Notes: generated by a model from the letters alone, not told the origin. Counted from the stretch's first letter, positions 27,657 to 36,833 are shown. The stretch is DNA of 64,000 nucleotides from Haloimpatiens massiliensis (GCF_900184255.1 NZ_LT854634.1:109548-173547), one strand, 5' to 3'. Translations and numbers: made by a program.

Positions 27657-28592
27657 TTATACTATAGTATATTTAACTTTATCTCCAACATTAAAATTAT
27701 CTAAAGTATTTATAACTTGGACTTTAAGAATTTGTTCATCCTTTGTCTTAATAGAATATATTGAGTTAGATCCTAAAAACTGCTTTTTTATAATTTCAGC
27801 ATTCTGTTTTTCCTCATTTCTGTGAATAATGATTTTCTCAGGTCTTACAAACTTTATACTTCCATCTTGAAGCTTCAGCCTATTTAATGTTCCAATAAAG
27901 CTTGCTACAAAATCTGTTTTAGGATTATTATACAAATCCTCCGGAGTTCCTATTTGCTCTATCTTTCCCTCATTCATAACTGCAATTTTATCTGATATAC
28001 TTAAAGCTTCTTCTTGGTCGTGAGTTACAAAAATCATTGTAATTTTAAATTTTTCATTTATCTCTTTTATCTCATCTCTCATTTTTAATCTAAGTTTAGC
28101 ATCTAAATTACTTAGTGGTTCGTCTAAAAGAAGAACTTTAGGTTTTAAAATCAAAGCTCTTGCTAAGGCAACTCTCTGCTGCTGGCCACCACTTAATTTA
28201 CTCACACTACTTTTTTTATAATCATCTAGTCCAACTAAATGAAGGTATTTCTCACCCATACTTAGAGCTTCTTTCTTTTTATAACCCTGAAACTTCAATC
28301 CATAAATTACATTCTGCATAACATTCATATTAGGAAATAATGCATACGACTGAAAAACCGTTGCCACTGGTCTTTCCTGTGACTCTAAATTAGTTATATC
28401 ATTACCATCTAGTATTATATTCCCACCATCTGGCTTTAAAAATCCACCAATCATCCTTAGTGTAGTTGTTTTACCACAACCACTAGAACCTAAAAAGCAA
28501 ACCATTTCACCCTTTTCTACATTCATATTCAAATCATTAACCACATTTAAATCATTAAAACTCTTTACTAAATTTTTTAATTGTAGAAACAT
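27657..28592 (-). CDS. ABC transporter ATP-binding protein (Fe3+/hexose-phosphate AfuC/FbpC type)
   Basis: 311-aa ATPase: Walker A GSSGCGKTT (about 35-43), signature LSGGQQQRVALARAL, Walker B VLLLDEPLSNLDAKL and switch VTHDQEEAL. The C-terminal TOBE-like regulatory part (about 240-311) is shorter than in most homologues (~340-360 aa). It starts inside the 3' end of the permease gene (38-bp overlap) and completes an SBP-permease-ATPase operon. The AfuABC family was first described for iron and later shown to carry hexose phosphates in some species, so the substrate is open. Confidence 0.88.
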   Translation of the reverse strand: MFLQLKNLVKSFNDLNVVNDLNMNVEKGEMVCFLGSSGCGKTTTLRMIGGFLKPDGGNIILDGNDITNLESQERPVATVFQSYALFPNMNVMQNVIYGLKFQGYKKKEALSMGEKYLHLVGLDDYKKSSVSKLSGGQQQRVALARALILKPKVLLLDEPLSNLDAKLRLKMRDEIKEINEKFKITMIFVTHDQEEALSISDKIAVMNEGKIEQIGTPEDLYNNPKTDFVASFIGTLNRLKLQDGSIKFVRPEKIIIHRNEEKQNAEIIKKQFLGSNSIYSIKTKDEQILKVQVINTLDNFNVGDKVKYTIV

Positions 28593-30240
28593 TTTTCCCT
28601 CCTAAAACCCACTTGGAAAACAGTAAATTAATAGCTAAAGTAATTAATATTATTATGCATGCAATAACAGCACCCAGTCCGTATTCTCCGCTTTGAATAG
28701 CATCAAACATCTCAACTGTAGCAACCTTTTGTCCTGGATATATTAAAAATATAATAGAACCTATAGTAGTCATAGTAGCAGTAAAATTATTTATAAATCC
28801 CATTAAAAATGCTGGTTTTAGAGATGGTATTATAATATCTTTAAGTATAAAGAAGTTTGATGCACCACAATCTTTTCCTGCATACTCAACTTCCCTATCT
28901 ATATATGAAACCACTGCACTGCTTACTTTAGTAGTCATAGGTAACTGCTTAAATATACAATTCAATATAACTATAGCAGCAGTTCCAGTAAGTTTCATTG
29001 GATAATCATTAAATGCTAAAATGTATCCAATACCGAAAAATGTTCCTGGAATAATATAAGGAAGTGTTGCAATAAAGTCAACTTGCTTCATACCTAATAT
29101 CTTTCTTCTTTCAGTATAATAAGCTGTAAGCATTCCTATAAAGCTTCCAATAATTCCAGCAATAGTAGAATATATTATGCTTCTTATAAAACTTTTACTG
29201 CTATAATTTTTTAATTTAATTATATTATCTAAAGAAAAATACATTTTTCCTTTTCTATATACAGTTATTGCAGAAATAAAAATAGATATATATTGAAGAA
29301 CCATTATAAAGATAAACGTGTATGTTATAAATTTTATTAAGGCCCCTAGGAATCCATTAAACTTTAGCTTCATTTCTCTCGAACTTGCCTTTTGAGCTCC
29401 CCCTAAAGTAGAATTATTTTTTTTCATATAAAATCTATATGCTATAAAAGCTATAATACATGGAATAATCAAAAGCATATTCATTGCCGCAGCCTTAGGA
29501 AGATTGCTATTTGCTATTATTTCAATATATATTTGAGTTGCAATAACATTAAAAGAACCACCAATTATCATAGGCGTACCAAAATCTGAAAAGCATCGTA
29601 CAAAAGTCAACAGGGATGCTACTATAATTCCTGGAATCATCATTGGAATCACTACTTTTCTAATAGTGTAATTTACACTAGCTCCACTGTCTAATGAAGC
29701 TTCAATTATACTCTTATCTATACCACTTATAACTCCAGATAGTATTATGGCGTTTAGAGATACATGACTTAATGTCTGCATTGCCACTATTCCATACCAT
29801 CCATAAGTATTTAATGTAAGTTTTAAAATATTATGAGTTATAAATCCTCTTCTTCCAAATAAATTAATATATGCTAATGAAGATACAAAAGGTGGAGATA
29901 TCATAGTAATCATTAATATAATAAAAAGAATTTTTTTAATTTTACTTTCAGAAAAACTAATGTATACAGCCACATATATAGAAATAATTATAGAAAATAA
30001 TGTAGATAAAGAAGCAACAAAAATTCCATTAGTTATAAGTTTTTTATTTTCTTTTAAAATCTCCTTATAAAAATTAAAAGAAAATCCTCCGTCATGATAA
30101 ATACTTTGCTTTGCTACAGATAAAATTGGCCAAAAGATAAATATCAAAATTGATAAAATCAATATTAATATAATCAATAAGTCAAAAAAATTATAAAGAT
30201 GGGTATCTAGAAATTTAGATACCCTTTTCTTGTTTTTCAT
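28555..30240 (-). CDS. Double-domain ABC transporter permease (AfuB/FbpB type)
   Basis: 561-aa permease with two fused MetI-like domains of about six helices each. Each carries an EAA loop facing the ATPase: EASLDSGASVNYTIRKVVIP in the first half and EYAGKDCGASNFFILKDIII in the second. This fused architecture is typical of FbpB/AfuB/PotB-related Fe3+, sulfate and phosphosugar importers. Its start overlaps the SBP stop by one base. AGGAAA precedes the ATG. Confidence 0.88.
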   Translation of the reverse strand: MKNKKRVSKFLDTHLYNFFDLLIILILILSILIFIFWPILSVAKQSIYHDGGFSFNFYKEILKENKKLITNGIFVASLSTLFSIIISIYVAVYISFSESKIKKILFIILMITMISPPFVSSLAYINLFGRRGFITHNILKLTLNTYGWYGIVAMQTLSHVSLNAIILSGVISGIDKSIIEASLDSGASVNYTIRKVVIPMMIPGIIVASLLTFVRCFSDFGTPMIIGGSFNVIATQIYIEIIANSNLPKAAAMNMLLIIPCIIAFIAYRFYMKKNNSTLGGAQKASSREMKLKFNGFLGALIKFITYTFIFIMVLQYISIFISAITVYRKGKMYFSLDNIIKLKNYSSKSFIRSIIYSTIAGIIGSFIGMLTAYYTERRKILGMKQVDFIATLPYIIPGTFFGIGYILAFNDYPMKLTGTAAIVILNCIFKQLPMTTKVSSAVVSYIDREVEYAGKDCGASNFFILKDIIIPSLKPAFLMGFINNFTATMTTIGSIIFLIYPGQKVATVEMFDAIQSGEYGLGAVIACIIILITLAINLLFSKWVLGGKNVSTIKKFSKEF

Positions 30241-31298
30241 TATTTATTTCCTGTTAAATCAGCCCATTTAGCCAATATATTTTTTCTATTTTTCCCATAT
30301 TCAGCGAAGTTTTCTTCAAATAATTTATCTTTTGGAACTTTTATATCATAACCTTTTACACCTGGTTTAGAAGAAGTTGCTCCATCTTTGCCTTCATGTT
30401 TTGCTAAGAATTCCATATTATCCTTTTTGAAAATCCAATCTAAAAATGCCTTTGCAGCATCTACATTGCTTGCATTTTTAAATATACCAACGCCCTCAGG
30501 TATCCATGGAAGCCCATCTTCTGGATAAACAATTTCTACATTATGCTGATCTTTTAAATCAGTTATTGATTTATCTATGTAAGTTATCCCTATTGCAGCT
30601 TCTCCTGCCACAGTCTTCACTTGTGGGTCTTTTCCTCTTTTTGAATATGCTGTAATGTTTTCGTTTAACTTTTTAAAATATTCCCATCCTTTTTCTTCAC
30701 CCATGTTTTCAAGAAGTCCACATAGTACCCCATAGTTTGTTCCAGATATTGCAGGGTTGGACATTAAAACTTCGCCCTTATATTCAGGCTTTGTTAAATC
30801 CTGCCAAGTTTTTGGCATTTGTAAATTCTTTTCCTTAAGCACATCCTTGTTAACTATAAATCCTACAATAGTTATTCCTTTTGAAACCCAATATCCTTCC
30901 TTATCTTTATACTTATCAGGTATGTCCTTAAATTCAGGAGAAACATATTTTTCAAGAAGCCCATCTTTCTTAGCTTGTATAAAAGCATCAATTCCGCCTC
31001 CAAACCATAGATCAGCCATAGGCTTTCCGCCTTCAGCCTTTATTCTTGATATTGCCTCACCAGAGGACATAGATAAAGTTTCTACTTTTATTCCAGTTTC
31101 CTTTGTAAACTTTTCAAACACCTCTTTATATTCACTAGTAGCTATAGCTTTTAATGTTGTTCCTTTTAAATCTTTTGTTGAAGTCTTTGTTGAATCTTTT
31201 TGGCTATCCTTTGTACTTTTCTTGCTTGAACAAGCAGAAAGTCCTAAAACTAGAACCAACGAAAGTGCAACTGACATTATTTTCTTAAGTTTCTTCAT
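30240..31298 (-). CDS. ABC transporter substrate-binding lipoprotein (AfuA-like)
   Basis: 352-aa extracytoplasmic solute-binding protein. Lipoprotein signal with lipobox LGLSAC (Cys at about residue 23) and a Ser/Thr/Lys linker (23-43). The mature part resembles family-1 Fe3+/phosphosugar binders: ADLWFGGGIDAF, MSNPAISGTNYG (a phosphate-like loop) and GVGIFKNASN. First gene of the importer operon, divergent from the PHP phosphoesterase at 31558. The paralogue at 45763 shares AxVWYGG/ADLWFGG and SNPAxSGT/VANPASSGT segments. Confidence 0.88.
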   Translation of the reverse strand: MKKLKKIMSVALSLVLVLGLSACSSKKSTKDSQKDSTKTSTKDLKGTTLKAIATSEYKEVFEKFTKETGIKVETLSMSSGEAISRIKAEGGKPMADLWFGGGIDAFIQAKKDGLLEKYVSPEFKDIPDKYKDKEGYWVSKGITIVGFIVNKDVLKEKNLQMPKTWQDLTKPEYKGEVLMSNPAISGTNYGVLCGLLENMGEEKGWEYFKKLNENITAYSKRGKDPQVKTVAGEAAIGITYIDKSITDLKDQHNVEIVYPEDGLPWIPEGVGIFKNASNVDAAKAFLDWIFKKDNMEFLAKHEGKDGATSSKPGVKGYDIKVPKDKLFEENFAEYGKNRKNILAKWADLTGNK

Positions 31299-31557
31299 TA
31301 TTTACCCTCCATTATGACAAATAATCTAAATTTTCCACAATTATTATCACATAGTACTACTCTTATATCAAATTTGTTTTATGAATAGATAATTCATTTT
31401 GTATTGATATTTTCAATAAGCATTTAATATAAACAAGATTTGAATTAAAATTTATAGCATAAATATAAATAATGAATTTACATATTATTCATTGAAAATA
31501 TAGTATAGCAGGGTACTTACCACCTTGCACATAAGATATTAATGGAGGATTTTATAT

Positions 31558-32202
31558 ATGATTATTGACACACATATACATGAAAAAAAATATTCCCCTG
31601 ATAGCAAATTCTCTCTTGAAGAAGCTGTTAATGTTGCAAAAAAAATCGGATTAGATGGAATATGTATAACAGATCACGACAACAATAAAATAAAACAGGA
31701 AGCATTAGACTATGGAAAAAAGAATGATTTTTTAATAATAGTTGGAGCTGAAATACTTACTTTTGAAGGTGACATATTAGTTTTTGGAGTGGGCAACCTA
31801 CCAGAAGAAATGATTCATGCCGAAGAACTTTTAAACATTGTAAAAAAACATAATGGAGCAGCTATAAGTGCACATCCTTTTAGAACCAACAACAGGGGTC
31901 TTAAGGATCATATAAGAGTGGTAAAAGATTTACTTTCAGGAGTAGAAGTTTTTAACGGCAGTACAACACCACACCATAATTTATATTCCTATGCTCTTGC
32001 CACAGAACTAAACCTACCACTTTTCGGTGCTAGTGATGCCCATGTTACTGAAAACATTGGAAAATATGCCACAGTATTTAATGGTACCATAAGAGATGAA
32101 AAAGATTTTATAGAAGCTATTAAGTCAAAAAATACTTGTCCTGCTATTTTAAAAAATGGGAAATATGAAGAAATAAATATTTACGACACCTTAGTAAAAT
32201 AA
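31558..32202 (+). CDS. PHP-domain metal-dependent phosphoesterase
   Basis: 214 aa. Metal-binding motifs of the PHP fold: MIIDTHIHEKKYSPDS (HxH at 6-8), ICITDHDNN (about 38-46), ISAHPFR (about 100) and GASDAHVTENIG (about 160-171). Family members hydrolyse small phosphoesters such as histidinol phosphate, nucleotide phosphates or 5'-NMPs; the substrate here is unknown. Divergent from the AfuABC-like operon, which suggests processing of an imported phosphoester (inference). GGAGG lies upstream of the ATG. Confidence 0.88.
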   Translation: MIIDTHIHEKKYSPDSKFSLEEAVNVAKKIGLDGICITDHDNNKIKQEALDYGKKNDFLIIVGAEILTFEGDILVFGVGNLPEEMIHAEELLNIVKKHNGAAISAHPFRTNNRGLKDHIRVVKDLLSGVEVFNGSTTPHHNLYSYALATELNLPLFGASDAHVTENIGKYATVFNGTIRDEKDFIEAIKSKNTCPAILKNGKYEEINIYDTLVK

Positions 32203-32235
32203 GCATAAGTTTTAAGTAAAAAATGAGCAATATAT

Positions 32236-32284
32236 AAGGAGACTATATAAATTCCATTTATGAAATTCACATAGCCTCCTTCAT
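32236..32284 (+). terminator. Probable terminator of the PHP gene
   Basis: Imperfect stem AAGGAG-A-CTAT / ATAG-C-CTCCTT with a 26-nt AT-rich loop, 33 bases after the stop codon. Confidence 0.55.
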
Positions 32285-32307
32285 CTAGAAATTATATAAG
32301 TTATATA

Positions 32308-32506
32308 ATAATTATCCCATAAAAAGTATTAAATTACTTAATTATGAAATTCATCTGTAATGACTTGCATAAGAAGCAAAGGAACTATTTAAATTTAATT
32401 TAAGAAATTCTTCTTTTAGACAGATAAAATTATCGCTAGCCTGACAAGGACGCCAGGCTAGGGAACCTGAAGCAGGACGTCGAATGTGAGCGTTAGATAA
32501 TTTACA
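32308..32506. mobile_element. Palindromic MITE-like element, degraded left part with cloverleaf core (copy 2)
   Basis: Starts with a decayed terminus (ATTATCCCATAAAAAG) and follows copy 1 through the outer arm, the AAATTATC stem and the three-hairpin core (CAAGGACGCCAGGC, CCTGAAGCAGG, AATGTGAGCG). It stops at TTAGATAATTT. The right outer arm and right terminal repeat are missing. About 20 bases separate it from the aspS stop at 32528, so it lies in the 3' region of that gene. Confidence 0.75.
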
Positions 32507-32527
32507 TACTAGACTATTATATTCCCT

Positions 32528-33814
32528 TTAAGGCAATAATCTAGTTCTATCTCTAGGAAATAGAGATGCCTCTCTTACATTCTTTAATCCTAATATCTGA
32601 GAAGTTAATCTTTCTAGTCCTATAGCAAGTCCTCCATGCGGTGGCATTCCATATTTGAAAACCTCCATATATGTGGTAAAATTCTCTGGATTTAAGCCCT
32701 TATATATCATATTTTCCGCCAACATTGAATAATCATGTATTCTCTGTCCACCAGTTGTAATCTCTAATCCTCTAAATAAAAGGTCAAAGGAATAAGTGAA
32801 TTTTTCACCCTTAGGCATGGTATACATTGGTCTTTTCTTTCTTGGATAATCCGTTATAAATAAAAATTCTGACCCCATCTTTTCCTCAGCATATTTGCAT
32901 ATGAGCTTTTCTCCCTCTGGATCTAAATCTCCTTCATTACACTCTTTGCCATACTCAGTTTTTAATAAATTTATAGCTTCTGAGAAAGTAATACTTGGTA
33001 TTTTCTCGCTTATTTGTGGTAATTGAATTTCTAAAAATTCTAGTAATTTTCCACATTCATTCTTTAATTTATAAAGAATATGTTTTAAAATATTCGTTTC
33101 AATGTCCATTACATCTCTCTCATTTTCTATAAATCCCATTTCTAAGTCCATGCTAATATATTCATTTAAATGTCTACTGGTATTGTGCTCCTCAGCTCTA
33201 TATACATGAGCTATTTCAAAAACTCTTTCATAGCCTGCACCTACCATCATTTGTTTATAAAATTGGGGGCTTTGAGCAAGAAAAGCTTCTCTTTCAAAAT
33301 ATTTCACCTTAAAAATAGCTGTACCACCTTCTGCCCCCTCTGAAACTATTTTAGGGGTAAAGATTTCTGTAAAATCTTCATTTAATAAAAATTCTCTAAA
33401 TCCCTGAGCAATAACTCCCTGAATCTTAAATATACTATTGATTTTCTGCTGCCTTAAACTCAAAACTCTATGATCTAGAAGTGTATCTAAATTTGCATTT
33501 ACATCTTCCTTATTTACTTCTAAAGGAAGCTCATCTTCTACTTTTGATATAATATTTAAAGAACTTACTTGTATTTCTATATTACTTATTTTATTTTTAC
33601 TCTCCACAACATTACCTACTATTTCTACCACCGATTCTAATTTAACATGATTTAATTTAATACTGCTATCCAAAACACATTGAACCAAGCCAGTTCTATC
33701 TCTTATTATTAAAAAAGATACCTTGCTTAATTTTCTAATTTTGTATACCCAGCCCTTAATAGAAACTTGACTATTTACTTGATTACTTAAATTTTTAATT
33801 AATATACGCTGCAT
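32528..33814 (-). CDS. aspS: Archaeal-type (possibly non-discriminating) aspartyl-tRNA synthetase
   Basis: 428-aa class IIb synthetase: OB-fold anticodon domain (1-105), then the catalytic domain with motif 2 YRAEEHNTSRHLNEY (about 206-220) and motif 3 GGLAIGLERL (about 395-404). The length and lack of the bacterial insertion domain match the archaeal/eukaryal-type AspRS that NCBI often names 'aspartate--tRNA(Asn) ligase' in Firmicutes. It may charge tRNA-Asn with Asp for later amidation; that needs checking. It is preceded by a complete T-box leader (33876-34125) and a consensus promoter, so it is induced by uncharged tRNA. Confidence 0.9.
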   Translation of the reverse strand: MQRILIKNLSNQVNSQVSIKGWVYKIRKLSKVSFLIIRDRTGLVQCVLDSSIKLNHVKLESVVEIVGNVVESKNKISNIEIQVSSLNIISKVEDELPLEVNKEDVNANLDTLLDHRVLSLRQQKINSIFKIQGVIAQGFREFLLNEDFTEIFTPKIVSEGAEGGTAIFKVKYFEREAFLAQSPQFYKQMMVGAGYERVFEIAHVYRAEEHNTSRHLNEYISMDLEMGFIENERDVMDIETNILKHILYKLKNECGKLLEFLEIQLPQISEKIPSITFSEAINLLKTEYGKECNEGDLDPEGEKLICKYAEEKMGSEFLFITDYPRKKRPMYTMPKGEKFTYSFDLLFRGLEITTGGQRIHDYSMLAENMIYKGLNPENFTTYMEVFKYGMPPHGGLAIGLERLTSQILGLKNVREASLFPRDRTRLLP

Positions 33815-33844
33815 AATTACACCTCTTCCTTAAAATTTTATTAT

Positions 33845-33863
33845 GCAGCACTGCGCAGTGCTT
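33845..33863. repeat. Short perfect palindrome before aspS
   Basis: AGCACTGCGCAGTGCT, a 16-bp perfect palindrome between the T-box terminator and the aspS start. It would form a hairpin in the mRNA just upstream of the ribosome site. No function is known. Confidence 0.6.
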
Positions 33864-33875
33864 GATTTCAAAAAA

Positions 33876-34125
33876 TAAAAAACCCACTCCAATTAGGAGT
33901 GAGTGTATTCCCACGGTACCATCCTTTTTAACTTCAAATTTGAAGTTCACTTGGATTCATATAACGGTGAAAACCGATTTACCCTAATAACATCAGCTTT
34001 CAGGCAAATATCTCCAGGATGTCCTTCGAACATCTAATTTCCTGCCAGGCTCTCACCATTCCTGACTCGCTGAGAGTACTTTTAAAATGTCTACTCTTCC
34101 CTTCAAAGAATTTAATTATTGTCAT
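33876..34125 (-). promoter_or_regulatory. T-box riboswitch leader of aspS
   Basis: The minus-strand leader carries the T-box itself, AAGGATGGTACCGTGGG (about 33911-33927), of the AGGGTGGTACCGCG consensus. A terminator downstream has stem ACTCACTCC / GGAGTGGGT and a T-run (33876-33905). The upstream Stem I region holds GGTGAGAGCC-like and AGAG elements. The likely specifier is GAC (Asp) in the segment GAAGGACATCCTGG on the 3' side of Stem I; this assignment is tentative. Uncharged tRNA would pair with the T-box and prevent termination, raising aspS expression. Confidence 0.88.
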
Positions 34126-34127
34126 TC

Positions 34128-34156
34128 ATTATATTATGAATCTTTACAATTGTCAA
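34128..34156 (-). promoter_or_regulatory. Sigma-A promoter of the aspS T-box transcript
   Basis: On the minus strand, TTGACA (34156-34151) and TATAAT (34133-34128) are both perfect consensus and separated by exactly 17 bases. Transcription would start near 34120, just before the T-box Stem I. Confidence 0.88.
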
Positions 34157-34190
34157 TAACTTTATAAACATTATCTGCAATAGAAATTTA

Positions 34191-34628
34191 ATGGTTTCTT
34201 CTATTACTTTTAAGAAGGAACTAACGGGAAAAGCAAATTTAATATTTCCTGCTGAAAAAATACGTACTTTTATAAGCCTTTGTTTAAATGAAGAAGAAAA
34301 TAGCAATGGCAATATGGATTTCACTGATATAGATCTAGACGTTATGAAAGAAATAGGAAATATAGTTTTAAATTCCGTTATTGGAGAGATAGGAAATTAT
34401 TTAACTATTGGCTTAGACTACACTTTACCAGAAGTAAAATTATTTAATAAAATAGATTTTAAAAAAGATATAGAAAGTAACGAATACGCATATATATTAA
34501 TGCTATATATAACCTTTAACATAGATGGAACAGAAGTAGAGGGTGCTATAATAATTGACTTAACTATGAAATCCTTAAATAATCTAATAAGTAAAATAGA
34601 TAAGATAGAAGACGAATTATATGGATAA
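34191..34628 (+). CDS. CheC-family protein, N-terminally truncated
   Basis: 145 aa. It contains one CheC half-repeat, LDVMKEIGNIVLNSVIGEI (about 50-68), followed by TIGLDYTLPEVKLF, preceded by GKANLIFPAEKIRTFISLCL from the end of the other half. CheC phosphatases act on CheY-P and normally have two such halves in ~200 aa. The first ~60 residues are missing: the frame is closed by a stop at 34137, there is no ribosome site at the ATG, and the aspS promoter lies in the lost region. It still overlaps the next gene by 8 bp. It may be a decaying gene or translated at low level. Confidence 0.65.
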   Translation: MVSSITFKKELTGKANLIFPAEKIRTFISLCLNEEENSNGNMDFTDIDLDVMKEIGNIVLNSVIGEIGNYLTIGLDYTLPEVKLFNKIDFKKDIESNEYAYILMLYITFNIDGTEVEGAIIIDLTMKSLNNLISKIDKIEDELYG

Positions 34629-35586
34629 GATATTATATGACACTTTAAATGATATTAATGAAGCTATAATTCTTTTAGATGAGAATTTTAACATAGCGCT
34701 ATGGAATAGTTATATGGAACATGTAACTGGCATTACAAAAGAAGCTGCCCTATACCATAATATATATGATTTTTTACCAAATCTAGATAAAAATTATTTT
34801 AGAAAATCATTAAAACAAGTACTAAATGATGGATATAAAATGTTTTTTTCTGCAGCAATGCATAAAGAAATAATAATCAATGGACACTATTTGAATTTGA
34901 AAATAAGTCGCTTACAAACAGATTATTCGAAACTCCTACTTCTTGAATTTACTAATGTAACGAATCAATTTATACGGATTAATCAGCTAAAAAACTACAT
35001 TAATCAATTGTCTTCATTAAATAAAAAATTGAAGTACAAAGAAGTCCAAATAAAAAAACTAGCTTACTATGACAAGTTAACCAATGTACCAAATAGAACG
35101 TTATTTTATAAAATTGTTGAAAAATTCCTAATTAATGCTGATAGAACTAAAAGTTTGCTAGCACTAATGTTTGTAGATGTAGATAATTTTAAATTCATAA
35201 ATGATACCTATGGGCATAAATCAGGAGATAATATTTTAATTAGTGTGGCCAATTCATTAAATAATTGTACTAGAAAAGGAGACATTGTAGCTCGGTTTGG
35301 TGGAGATGAATTTCTAATTTTACTACCAAATATAAAAAATCCTAATGATTACAAAGTTATAGTATCTAGAATTCTGAATGAAAGAAACAAGCCTATTTAC
35401 TGCAATGGAGAAAAAATAAAAGTTTCCCTTAGCATAGGTGTAAGTCTTTATCCATTTGATGGGAAGAGCCTTGATGAATTGATATCAAATGCAGATAAAT
35501 CTATGTATATCGTTAAAAATAATGGGGGAAATAATTTTACATTATATAATCATAATATGTGCGAATTTACTCTTTTAATGCTATAA
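34621..35586 (+). CDS. PAS-GGDEF diguanylate cyclase
   Basis: 321-aa cytoplasmic protein without membrane segments. PAS domain (about 5-118: IILLDENFNIALWNSYM with GITKEA), a short coiled linker, then GGDEF (about 145-310) with the active site ARFGGDEFLILL (GGDEF at 227-231) and substrate residues DVDNFKFINDTYGH. The product-inhibition I-site RKGD sits at 218-221, five residues before GGDEF, so the enzyme should be feedback-controlled by c-di-GMP. Its start overlaps the CheC-like gene by 8 bp. The PAS ligand is unknown. Confidence 0.92.
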   Translation: MDKILYDTLNDINEAIILLDENFNIALWNSYMEHVTGITKEAALYHNIYDFLPNLDKNYFRKSLKQVLNDGYKMFFSAAMHKEIIINGHYLNLKISRLQTDYSKLLLLEFTNVTNQFIRINQLKNYINQLSSLNKKLKYKEVQIKKLAYYDKLTNVPNRTLFYKIVEKFLINADRTKSLLALMFVDVDNFKFINDTYGHKSGDNILISVANSLNNCTRKGDIVARFGGDEFLILLPNIKNPNDYKVIVSRILNERNKPIYCNGEKIKVSLSIGVSLYPFDGKSLDELISNADKSMYIVKNNGGNNFTLYNHNMCEFTLLML

Positions 35587-35689
35587 TGATTTCTCCTTGA
35601 ACTATCACAAAAATATTTTCAATAATTTCATAAATAAGCAGTGAAATTTTTATAAATTTTAATAAAATTTTTAGAAGGGAGTCTTTTTT

Positions 35690-36205
35690 ATGAGTTTAAA
35701 AAGTTTATATGAAAGTGGCATAGAGTACAATGATTTTTTAAATAGTAAAGACGTGGACACAAAGGACAAAGTTTTAGACATATACAATAATATAGAAATA
35801 GGAAAAGACCTAGAAGATAAAATAAAAGCTGTAGATAAAGAAGTTGACATAATTGCTTTTGCAGAAATATGGTGCCCTGATTGTATGCTAAATGTACCTG
35901 CTCTAGAAAAAATCCATATATTAAATCCTAAGATTAATTTCAAAGTAGTTTCAAGAGAAGGAAATGAAAAATATTTAGATGACTATGCAATAGATGGAAA
36001 ACCTCGAATACCTACTTTTATAATTACAGACAAAACTCAAAAGGTTTTAGGTGCTTTTATAGAAAGACCAGAAATAGTTAGAAAAGTAGAGAATAGCGGA
36101 AACCAAGTAGATGTAATAGTTACAAAAAAGAAATATAGAAAGGGAGAATTTATACCTCATACTATTACGGATGTTTTAAATATAATATCTAATAAGGATA
36201 TCTAA
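35690..36205 (+). CDS. Thioredoxin-like family protein
   Basis: 171 aa, no signal peptide. AFAEIWCPDCMLNVPALEK gives a CPDC redox pair (C62, C65), and GKPRIPTFIITD carries the cis-Pro loop of the thioredoxin fold. It likely reduces a disulfide or peroxide in the cytoplasm. AGAAGGGAG lies upstream of the ATG. It is monocistronic and followed by a large hairpin. Confidence 0.85.
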   Translation: MSLKSLYESGIEYNDFLNSKDVDTKDKVLDIYNNIEIGKDLEDKIKAVDKEVDIIAFAEIWCPDCMLNVPALEKIHILNPKINFKVVSREGNEKYLDDYAIDGKPRIPTFIITDKTQKVLGAFIERPEIVRKVENSGNQVDVIVTKKKYRKGEFIPHTITDVLNIISNKDI

Positions 36206-36208
36206 CAA

Positions 36209-36313
36209 AAGGGCTGTAGCACTAAAAATAAATACTACAATGTATTGTTTTGCAAGTTTAAATCTGTAAAACAGTACATTGTATGTAAATTTCTTAATGC
36301 TACAGCTCCTTTA
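36209..36313 (+). terminator. Large two-tier foldback after the thioredoxin-like gene
   Basis: Outer arms AGGGCTGTAGCA / TGCTACAGCTCCTT and inner arms ACAATGTATTGTTTTGC / GTAAAACAGTACATTGT make a ~105-base imperfect hairpin directly after the stop, ending in a short T-run. It would terminate transcription, but is much longer than the other terminators here. Confidence 0.65.
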
Positions 36314-36320
36314 TAATTAT

Positions 36321-36833
36321 TTACATATTCACAGTACTAATAGGTGAGCCACAAAATTCACATTCCCCTACAGAACCTTTTAAAATCTTATTCTTCGCTC
36401 CACAGCCTTTGCAAGTTACTACTACCACTTGTACATTAGGATTAAATTTAACACTTGCTTCTTTATTATAGTCCTGCTTTCGTTTATGTACTATAATAAT
36501 TTCCCTTTTAGATTCGTTAATATATGCATTAAAAAAATATTCTTTATCTATCATATTTTGAAGATCACTTTTAACTACATCATAAGGCAAATCCATTGCA
36601 GCAGCTATGTTATCTATAGATGTAATGTTCTGATTTACTACTATAGCTATATATTTTTTAAATTTTTGAGCCTTTTTCTTATTTCTTCTACTTACAACAA
36701 TTAATGCAATTCCACCACCTACAAATAATAATAAACCAGAAAACACCTGTCCTACGGTCATTGTAGAATCTCCAATACTTCCTATAGTATAAAAAATCCC
36801 TAGTACCAATAAAATGCAACCAATAATTCCCAA
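36321..36833 (-). CDS. Hypothetical membrane protein with C-terminal zinc ribbon
   Basis: 170 aa. Two membrane helices (about 3-20 and 28-47), a winged-helix-like segment (ITSIDNIAAAMDLPYDVVKSDLQNMIDKEY, about 68-97), and a C-terminal zinc ribbon CKGCGAKNK ... CEFCGSPI (about 142-165). Proteins of this layout are annotated as hypothetical in clostridia. It faces the thioredoxin-like gene across the large hairpin. Function unknown. Confidence 0.7.
   Translation of the reverse strand: MGIIGCILLVLGIFYTIGSIGDSTMTVGQVFSGLLLFVGGGIALIVVSRRNKKKAQKFKKYIAIVVNQNITSIDNIAAAMDLPYDVVKSDLQNMIDKEYFFNAYINESKREIIIVHKRKQDYNKEASVKFNPNVQVVVVTCKGCGAKNKILKGSVGECEFCGSPISTVNM

Noticed and set aside
30757..31317. 186-codon plus-strand frame
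   Set aside because: Antisense to the lipoprotein gene; no ribosome site or family match.
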